DNA from: Chrysophaeum taylorii
Lineage: Eukaryota; Sar; Pelagophyceae; Pelagomonadales; Pelagomonadaceae
DNA: 64,000 bases
Assembly (NCBI GenBank): GCA_029834535.1
Contig: JAQMWT010000130.1
Location: forward strand, 62,001 to 126,000
Reading direction: 5' to 3'
Below, piece by piece: positions 58,070 to 64,000 of the stretch (within the stretch, counting starts at the first letter, position 1; every line of letters begins with the position of its first letter). The notes beneath the pieces are model-generated. The model was not told the origin of the DNA. It saw nothing but the letters and a program-made list of their open reading frames with translations, and ran no database searches. A program made the position numbers and the translations under genes.

Positions 58070-58477
58070 TCATTCAGTCTTGGTGGTCGAGGCGAGGGTG
58101 GCGAGGTACGCGAAGGAGGCGAGGCCAAAAGCGTGGGTGATGACGTAGGCCAAGTGCATCTCGCTCCAGACAAAATACTCGGGATGTTCGCGGAGGTAGC
58201 ACCAGAGGTGGTGCGTCCCGGCGAAGCCTTGGAAGACGGCGCACGAGACGTACGTAAGATACCGTTCCTTGAGCGGTTTCTTCGAGGCCAGGACCACGCC
58301 GACGAGCAAACCTGCGATGGCAGCACCCTTTGCTTTGGTTGAATACGACCAGATCGAATCCATCGGCCGCGATCGGTGCAACTCCCAGAGCATCTCCGGA
58401 TGGATCAGCGTCAAGTACACGAACGAGCAATAGACCGCCGCGTTCGCCATTGGCAGGACGTCCACAAGCTTGGCCAT
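58070..58477 (-). CDS. Small multi-pass membrane protein, unknown function (135 residues)
   Basis: Four hydrophobic segments can be seen: around residues 11-27 (ANAAVYCSFVYLTLI), 51-66 (AAIAGLLVGVVLAS), 75-90 (TYVSCAVFQGFAG) and 107-128 (LAYVITHAFGLASFAYLATL). Short polar loops include LHRSRPMDSIWSYSTKAKG and HHLWCYLREHPEYFVW, with several His and Trp residues near the membrane face. The C-terminus is TTKTE. Two AATAAA-like signals lie shortly after the stop on the same strand. I do not recognise the family. The frame is complete and the composition is unlike the shadow frames around it, so the gene is likely real. Confidence 0.65.
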   Translation of the reverse strand: MAKLVDVLPMANAAVYCSFVYLTLIHPEMLWELHRSRPMDSIWSYSTKAKGAAIAGLLVGVVLASKKPLKERYLTYVSCAVFQGFAGTHHLWCYLREHPEYFVWSEMHLAYVITHAFGLASFAYLATLASTTKTE

Positions 58478-58879
58478 TTTCTCGTGACACTCTTCAACCT
58501 TCGGTCAAGTACATCGAAATTGAATCACAGCTTTCTTCTTTTTTCGGTGGTGAGACAATTCCTCAATTCCTGGAACTTTCTATGTTCGTCGTCGTCGCAG
58601 TACCTCCTCCTCCCCAGCAGCTTGTGGCTCTCTATCTGAACGTGCGACGACGTCGTTGAGAGACACCACCGCATCTTTGGACAGACATCCCGCGTTGCAG
58701 TTCATCTGGTGGGAAAAAAATGCAGCCGAGGTCGCTGCGCTGTGTGGGTCGAGGAGGAGTCGCCGCCGATATCACCATGCAATGATGACGCCATGCCGCC
58801 GCCGCCGCCGCCAGGTTGTCTTCGAATGACTGGTTGGTCGTCGGCAGCTCCGCACGCTATAAGTATAATAAATGCCGGG

Positions 58880-59330
58880 ACATCCTGAAGAGGAGGCTAC
58901 AGCAGCAGATCCCCGAACAGCTCTAGCGAGGCTCCGCGACGGGCGGCACGAGCCACTACCGGCGTTCTCGCTCGCGCTAATCGTGGCCGGGTGGTGCCGA
59001 GACAGCGTGGCGTCGGAGGATGGTCGAGGCGAGCGGGTTATTATTAGGCTCGGGTCGCCAGAGCCACAGGAGACTAGGTGGTCGTCGTCGTCGCACTCGG
59101 CGTCGTACGGCCTTCCAGCGAGGACGATGGCGATGGTGTGGGCGTCGAGGTCGGCCTCCTCAGCGGCGTAGCTAGTGGCGACGAAAGCGGGCTGGTTCGG
59201 GCAGAGGAGTAGTCGGGGTAGCCCCCCCAGAAGCCCGGGTGGACGCAAACGACGAGGTCGGGCGTCTCTTGTCGTGGCGGAGCCCTCGGACGCACTCGAG
59301 GTCGCTTTGCTTTCTACGTGCTTTCATCGT
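58880..59330 (-). pseudogene. MYND/Mss51-type C-terminal domain remnant (tentative)
   Basis: Minus-strand text reads KQSDLECVRGLRHDKR (about 59270-59315), then in one frame TPDLVVCVHPGFWGGYPDYS (59200-59262) and in another NQPAFVATSYAAEEADLDAH (59140-59197). The series 'PDLvv..hPGF...p......P.f.TSY..eEad.D' is the signature of the Mss51-like C-terminal domain found in many eukaryotic MYND-finger proteins. One frame change separates the two parts, so the gene is either damaged or interrupted by an intron I could not place. No zinc finger was found. Confidence 0.4.
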
Positions 59331-60210
59331 TGGGCCGACGATGCGCCGGCGAAGCGCGAGACAATCGTCTCGACCAGCTCTGTACACATCCTTTCGTCGC
59401 CTTCCTGCGCTTCATCGTCGCCGACGCGGTGGACGGGCTGGCGAAAGTTGCAAAAAAATGGACTTGGCAAATTTTGCAACCTGTAGAGAACGGGCCGACC
59501 CATGCATGCATCGAGCCGGTCCTTTCTCATCGTCAGGTGATGGCGGCTTCCGAAGACGCCCTGCCGGCCCTGCTCGAGACCCATCTTACCCCTGAGCCGG
59601 CGTGGGACGTCGCCTTCCCGATCAATCGACTGGTGGGGTCTGATGCCGTGCGCGAAGGCCTGTTCCGGTAGCTTCGCCGGGCACTGTCCCTCGTCAGGCG
59701 CCGGGACGAGATCTTCATCGGCGGGGAGAACCGACGAGGTGCCAGCCCATGGCTCGCCGCGGTCGCCCAATATGTCGGCATAAAAATTTATCGCCGCGCC
59801 GCTCTTGGGCGTCGCGCCGCACTTGGCTCTTGGGCGTCGCGCCGCTCTTGGCTCTTGGGCGTCGCGCCGCTCTTGGCTCTTGGGCGTCGCGCCGCTCTTG
59901 GCTCTTGGGCGTCGCACCATCGCATCGCTTGGCATTCCTGCGCTCAGGCGAATTTTTTCTATCGGAATGAAGACGGACGCATCGCCGAAGCCAAGGTGAT
60001 CATCGACTTTCTCTTCTCGATATGATGCGTCAGGCGGGCAGGCTGCCGCTACCGCCCATGTTGGGCACCGAGATGCGGTTCCCCGGCCCCGCCACCCACG
60101 ATGACGTGCTCCCGGACAACCCCATGCAAACAAAGCGAGATCTCGCTTGACGTTGTTGTCGAGGCCATGCTAGCCGATCTCCGGCTCTTCGATCGTCCCG
60201 AGACGCATTC
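59331..60210 (+). pseudogene. Unidentified coding remnant
   Basis: The plus-strand frame at 59318-59671 (FVAFLRFIVADAVDGLAKVA; PAWDVAFPINRLVGSDAVRE) has balanced composition and stops at 59669. Further pieces follow in other frames (DEIFIGGENRR; AAVAQYVGIKIYRR; LPLPPMLGTEMRFPGPATHD, about 60050-60110). A 25-bp tandem array interrupts it at 59800-59916. The 269-residue minus frame over the same DNA is Arg-rich and looks like a shadow. No family was established. Confidence 0.35.
59800..59916. repeat. Tandem array, 25-bp unit, about five copies
   Basis: The unit is GGCTCTTGGGCGTCGCGCC plus GCTCTT, nearly perfect. Confidence 0.85.
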
Positions 60211-60818
60211 ATCATCGAAAGGTGTCAGACCGGCAAGGAATTGGTATGACGACATGCTCTGGTGTGGCCCGGCCGGCATCGGATCCAACTATCGCTGGGA
60301 GGGGTTCGTCAGAGATCATCCCCAGTCGTTTCTCCAGGCCTTCCCCGACTGCAGCAGCAGCAAGGGTGGCAATCACGATCATGTACAGCATCATCGGGTA
60401 CACCATAATGGCGCACAGCCTTGCTCAAAAAACAGCCGAGCCGCATCTGCAGCGCCGCCCCTCTCAGGTACCTACCTATCTACGCCCGTCGTCGTCGTCG
60501 TCGAGGGCGTTCAGAAGCGCGAGCGCGTCCATATCTATCAGCATCCGCAGCACGCGTCGGTGTAAGTCGACGGTCTTTGTTCGCTTCTTCGGTGGGCGCG
60601 GCTCGTCGCCCATCCTTGCGCATCCACTCGGTCACAAATCCCTTTCGTGCTGCGAGGGTGCTTCGTTCTCTGTTCGACACGAAAGGGTCACAGCGCTGCG
60701 GCCATAGGCAGGTGCCTGAGGACAGTACTTTATTTCTCAGACGTCCCAATTCTGGTCAAATCCCACACACGCTTTCGTGCTGCGCTCGCGCAGACACACT
60801 CATTTTTCGAAGGGTACA
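60210..60818. other. No confident gene
   Basis: Frames on both strands are short and biased. A GTC/GAC trinucleotide run lies at 60486-60505. Confidence 0.4.
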
Positions 60819-60886
60819 CAAGTGCAGGCCACGAAGTTCACCTAGTCCCAGTTAGGTCACCTACAGTGCGCGTGTAGACGCCTGGA
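60819..60886 (-). mobile_element. Helitron 3'-end fragment
   Basis: CAAGTGCAGGCC, two AGTTCACC-type units and GTGCGCGTGTAGACGCC match the 3' end of the Helitron family and then stop. It lies 60 bp before copy D. Confidence 0.6.
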
Positions 60887-60947
60887 CTCGGACACTTTGG
60901 TGACTTGTAGAAAGGGCGTTATTCTTCCGTTGATAAATAAATAAAAA

Positions 60948-61988
60948 CAAGTGCAGGCCAGTAAGTTCACCTACTCCCAATCTCTAACCCCAGTAAGTTC
61001 ACCTGGTTAGTAAGTTCACCTAGTCCAAATCTCTAACCCCAGTAAAAGTTCGGTGTAAACCCACTCGTGCTCACACCACTCCTTCGAGCTCGTCGCTGTC
61101 GCCTCCGCCAATCTAAGCTGCTTCGATCCGCTTACGCCGCTAACCTTTCAGTTTACTCTAAAACCCCCAGTAAGTTCATCTGGTCCCAGTAAGTTCACCT
61201 GGTCACTATATTCACCTAATCCCAATCTCCAACCCCAGTAAATTCACCTGGTCCCAGTAAGTTCACCTATAGTGCGCGTGTAGACGCCGGGAGGGGGCTT
61301 ATCGGTATTGCGCAGCACGTGTGGGGTAGGGTGGAGTCGTCGACTCAGAAGAGCATATCCTCGGGGTTGCCGATCGACAGAGAGCCACGTAGAGCTGGAC
61401 GTGACAGAAGACGGGCTTGGGCAAGAGGACGCCGACCTCGCGGGGCGTCTGGCCCTGGCTCTTGGTGATCGTTTGGCGTCGGTGGGGCTTGAGGGATACA
61501 GGTTGGAGGAGCCTCGGTGACACGACACTATCGATGATGTATCTGGTACCGTTGCAGTGGCCGTGCGACGGGTCGAGGTTGCGAAGACATTAAGCTCGCG
61601 CTCAAAGTCAGCATCCCGTTGGTTGTCAGGGAGTTGAAAACTCTACTGTAAAGAGCGAGGCGTCGGCTTCCGACCCAACCTAGTCGGCCGAAAAGAACTC
61701 CGACGCCTCGTCTTCGGGAAAAAAAGGCCGCGGTCATGCGCGCGTTGTCAGCATCGACAACATCGTTTCGACGGGGAGTGAGAATGGCGCGCTGAAAGAG
61801 CCGCCGCGGGTCGTGGAAATAGTCTGCGAGGTCGCCGTAGACGGCTTGGAGGATCACTGTCTGGCTCTCGCGCCTACCTGATCCTTACTCTCGCGCCTAC
61901 CTGATCCTTACCCTAAATCGAGGGACAAACAGACAAACAGACAAACAAACAGACAGACAGACAAACATCTGTCGATTAGTAGTTAGGA
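60948..61988 (-). mobile_element. Helitron, copy D (best-bounded copy)
   Basis: On the minus strand it starts TCCTAACTACTAATCGACAG, preceded by A, and ends GGCCTGCACTTG, followed by T. It carries the fullest helicase remnant: MILQAVYGDLADYFHDP and ILTPRRNDVVDADNARM (about 61730-61857), FNSLTTNGMLTLSASL (about 61600-61650), then TITKSQGQTPREVGVLLPKP and VFCHVQLYVALCRSAT (61330-61480). These match the last third of Helitron/PIF1 helicases, with frame breaks. The subterminal AGTAAGTTCACC units occupy 60955-61270. No Rep (HUH) domain is present, so it is non-autonomous. It ends 40 bp before the secreted-repeat gene. Confidence 0.8.
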
Positions 61989-62028
61989 TTCCCCCTCCAA
62001 GTTCAAGGATCCCCCTTGATTTAATTGA

Positions 62029-62592
62029 ATGATCTTCTTCTTCTTGTGCTCGTTGATCGCAGCGACCGACGGTCTCGCGCCGGCTGGTTTCGCCGGAACC
62101 TCCGGGGCCGAGGCGTACCTCGCCGCCAAGAGCTGCCTGTCGGGCTACGAGGCGTGCTCTTTGGAGACGTTGGAAGCTGCTTACAGGGCCCTCGACAGCG
62201 AATCGATCCGTTCCGAGGCGAGCGAGTCGCAACAAGCGGACATCGACGAGCTCTGGCGCGTGATCAAGATGGTCTACGGGGGTGCGAGCCTCGAGCAAGC
62301 CCTGTACCGCCGCGACTTCTCGGGCGAGTCGGGGGCCGAGGCTTATATTCGATCGATAGACTGTCTAGATCCGTCGACCGACAACTGCGAGCTATTTGAA
62401 CTCGAAGCCGCCTTTCGCGTCTTGGACCGCGAACACATCCGTGCCGAGTGCTCGCCCGCGCAGATGCAGGTCATCGATCAGCTCTGGACCACGATTAAGT
62501 ACTGCTACGATGGCGTCGACGCTAAAACCGCCGTCGCCCTCGCCTGGCGAGATCGCAACCAACGCGCCCTAAACCGCCTCTACGACCCGTGA
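62029..62592 (+). CDS. Secreted protein with two internal repeats (187 residues)
   Basis: Residues 1-16 (MIFFFLCSLIAATDGL) form a signal peptide. The rest is two ~68-residue repeats: 25-92 (SGAEAYLAAKSCL, ETLEAAYRALDSESIRSE, DIDELWRVIKMVYGGAS) and 101-170 (SGAEAYIRSIDCL, FELEAAFRVLDREHIRAE, VIDQLWTTIKYCYDGVD). Each repeat has a pair of cysteines (36/43 and 112/120) that could form a disulphide, and each is predicted mostly helical. I do not recognise the domain. The frame is complete and the repeats are conserved in protein but diverged in DNA, so the gene is likely real. A plastid or vacuolar destination instead of secretion is possible. A Helitron ends 40 bp upstream of the start codon. Confidence 0.72.
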   Translation: MIFFFLCSLIAATDGLAPAGFAGTSGAEAYLAAKSCLSGYEACSLETLEAAYRALDSESIRSEASESQQADIDELWRVIKMVYGGASLEQALYRRDFSGESGAEAYIRSIDCLDPSTDNCELFELEAAFRVLDREHIRAECSPAQMQVIDQLWTTIKYCYDGVDAKTAVALAWRDRNQRALNRLYDP

Positions 62593-62863
62593 AGAGGTGC
62601 CACGCCTGTCTTGTTTGTTGTTCGTTGCGTACTATCTTTCAAAACCCGACTGCCTTCCTGCCTATAATAAATGAAGCGACGTTCTTCCGCCGCGGCCCGA
62701 CCAAACTAATAACCTGCCCTCGAAGAAGAACGTGTTTATCGCTGATTTTTTTCGCTACCTTCGTATATGGGATAATGAGCGCCGTCAGTCTTGCAAGTAT
62801 GTGGGCCTCATGTTATTTATAACCAAGCGTGGCGGTAACTGCCGCGCCAAGCTCTGCCCCCAC

Positions 62864-62904
<41 letters not shown>

Positions 62905-63388
62905 TAAGAGTCGATGGATTTTCAGCCGGCGTCCCTTTCGACACGTCAGTGGATTCGACAAGAGTTGGTTACGTGGTGATTCTTCATCTACTCTCGTCCG
63001 ATAGTGTAGTTGCACGAGTTTTTAGACCACTACATTTCCAATGGTTCTTTTGGTCCGAATCTAGACGAGCCCGTAAGTTCAAGGAACAAGCAAACAAGCT
63101 AACAAACAAACAAACGCTATGTGTCTGTCGTTCAGCAGTACGCCCCCGCGCATTTTAAACGCGCAAGTGGAGCGTCCTCCTTTGCTGTCCTCACCTATGC
63201 TTTCTGTAGTCCATACTCTTCCAATGCGATCTGACTCTTTGGGCTTTGCAAATAAAGTAGTTTGTGACCTTTCGGAGGTGTCGTCACTTTGATGATTTTC
63301 TCACGCGGCTTGGAGTTGCGCGTCTTCGTGCGATGTATAGCGAACGTCCATCATCATCATCTTCGCACATCGGCCCATGCAGTAAGCC
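62593..63388. other. Intergenic, no gene seen
   Basis: It holds a TCA/ATC trinucleotide run at 62864-62904 and no recognised motif. 63381-63388 (AGTAAGCC) would be the 8-bp target site of the hAT copy that follows. Confidence 0.5.
62864..62904. repeat. TCA trinucleotide microsatellite
   Basis: About 13 uninterrupted TCA units. Confidence 0.95.
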
Positions 63389-64000
63389 CAGCGTTGGGAA
63401 TTCACTAGGTTCGCTGAACTTGGTTCACTTCACTTCACTTCACTTCACCGAAAAAATTTTTTTTTCGAAGTCCAGTGTTCACTTCATATTCAGTCACTTT
63501 GGCTGACGGCCTGGCCCTGACCCCGTCTGATAAGCGAAGTCGAGCCGCGCTACCTGGAGGTGGAGGCTAATGTTGATGATGAGGAGGAATTTAAACGCGG
63601 TGTTAACTCAAGGAGGAAGTTCACAAGAACGAGCCGATTGCGACGTCGATGTTGTGACGTGGAACAAACACGCGCGCGGGCAACAAAAGTGGACGATCAA
63701 CCAGGTTTTTCCAAGGTGTGGTGTTGGGACTGCGTGCGTCGACCGAAGGAAAATCATCCTGACCACCGCGTTGACCGGTGGGAAGGCGACGACGCATGTG
63801 TGTATCCGGTGCTCTGAGCGCCTCAAGGTGGTGACGAGAGACTTCAAGAAAGGCACGTGGCAGACAGACAGACGACCAAGCCCTCTTGGGGCCGGCCCAC
63901 TTCAAGGCTGCGCATCCGGAGGAGGATTCGACGAGCTGGGACGTCAACAGCTCACCAAGAAACAGAAGACAGACCAAGAAAAGGAGGGCGTTTTTTATGA
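63389..64000 (+). mobile_element. hAT DNA transposon, copy 3 (runs off the window)
   Basis: It starts CAGCGTTGGGAATTCACT, the same TIR as the right end of copies 1 and 2, followed by TTCACTTCACTTCACCG subterminal repeats. It encodes the transposase N-terminus on the plus strand, opposite to copies 1 and 2: NVDDEEEFKRGVN, the BED-like KATTHVCIRCSERLKVV and LQGCASGGGFDELGRQQLTK. The frame changes at least once before the edge. The other end is outside the window. Confidence 0.82.

Noticed and set aside
59324-60133. A 269-residue minus-strand open frame
   Set aside because: Much of it is the 25-bp tandem array read as RRPRAKSGATPKS-type repeats; the plus strand of the same DNA looks more protein-like.
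62864-62904. CRISPR-like array
   Set aside because: It is a plain trinucleotide run with no spacers.

Overview
The window looks like GC-rich nuclear DNA of a unicellular eukaryote, most likely an alga with a secondary plastid. An ochrophyte such as a pelagophyte would fit; this is inference. The grounds are very short introns (34 bp in a NAA10-type acetyltransferase, about 52 bp proposed in a tyrosinase), a bacterial-type FabG with an N-terminal hydrophobic leader, protist-style ankyrin and LRR proteins, and many DNA transposons and retroelements. I saw no rRNA, tRNA or CRISPR.

Host genes are few and scattered. They are: the N-terminal acetyltransferase catalytic subunit (1-546, minus, runs off the window); an LRR protein (8393-8797); a large ankyrin protein (15712-17835); a tyrosinase (20343-22101) convergent with FabG (22208-23005); an acyltransferase-3 membrane enzyme (55292-56626); a small multi-pass membrane protein (58070-58477); and a secreted protein built of two internal repeats (62029-62592). 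There is also a family of three near-identical ~80-residue proteins (11314-11550, 36289-36531, 39482-39724), a possible small cysteine-rich secreted protein (35193-35474), and several decayed coding stretches that I could not name, one of which resembles the C-terminal domain of Mss51-type MYND proteins.

Mobile DNA fills most of the rest. (1) A hAT family with CAGCGTTGG ends: 4186-7092 has both ends and an 8-bp target duplication; 32352-34799, 34806-35115 and 63389-64000 are partial. (2) A Helitron family with TC...CTTG ends, inserted between A and T, carrying a PIF1/Helitron helicase C-terminal remnant; there are at least six copies, one nested inside another. (3) A Ty3/gypsy element (25619 to about 32345) whose pol region carries a cytosine-C5 DNA methyltransferase domain between protease and reverse transcriptase. 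(4) A Ty1/copia element (46389-51784) with identical 96-bp LTRs and a 5-bp target duplication. (5) Two LINE 3' ends with GTTA tails, one inside the copia element. (6) An unclassified repeat present at about 24.4-25.4 kb and 42.5-43.6 kb. (7) A possible terminal-inverted-repeat element with AAGTTTGGTCA subterminal repeats (39779-42244).

The elements are layered. A second LRR locus (about 46.35-53.04 kb) has been split by the copia element, by an unknown insert and by a solo LTR related to the gypsy LTR. The copia element itself received a LINE. The most unusual item is the methyltransferase-bearing gypsy element. Next come the small three-copy gene family and the well-bounded Helitron family.
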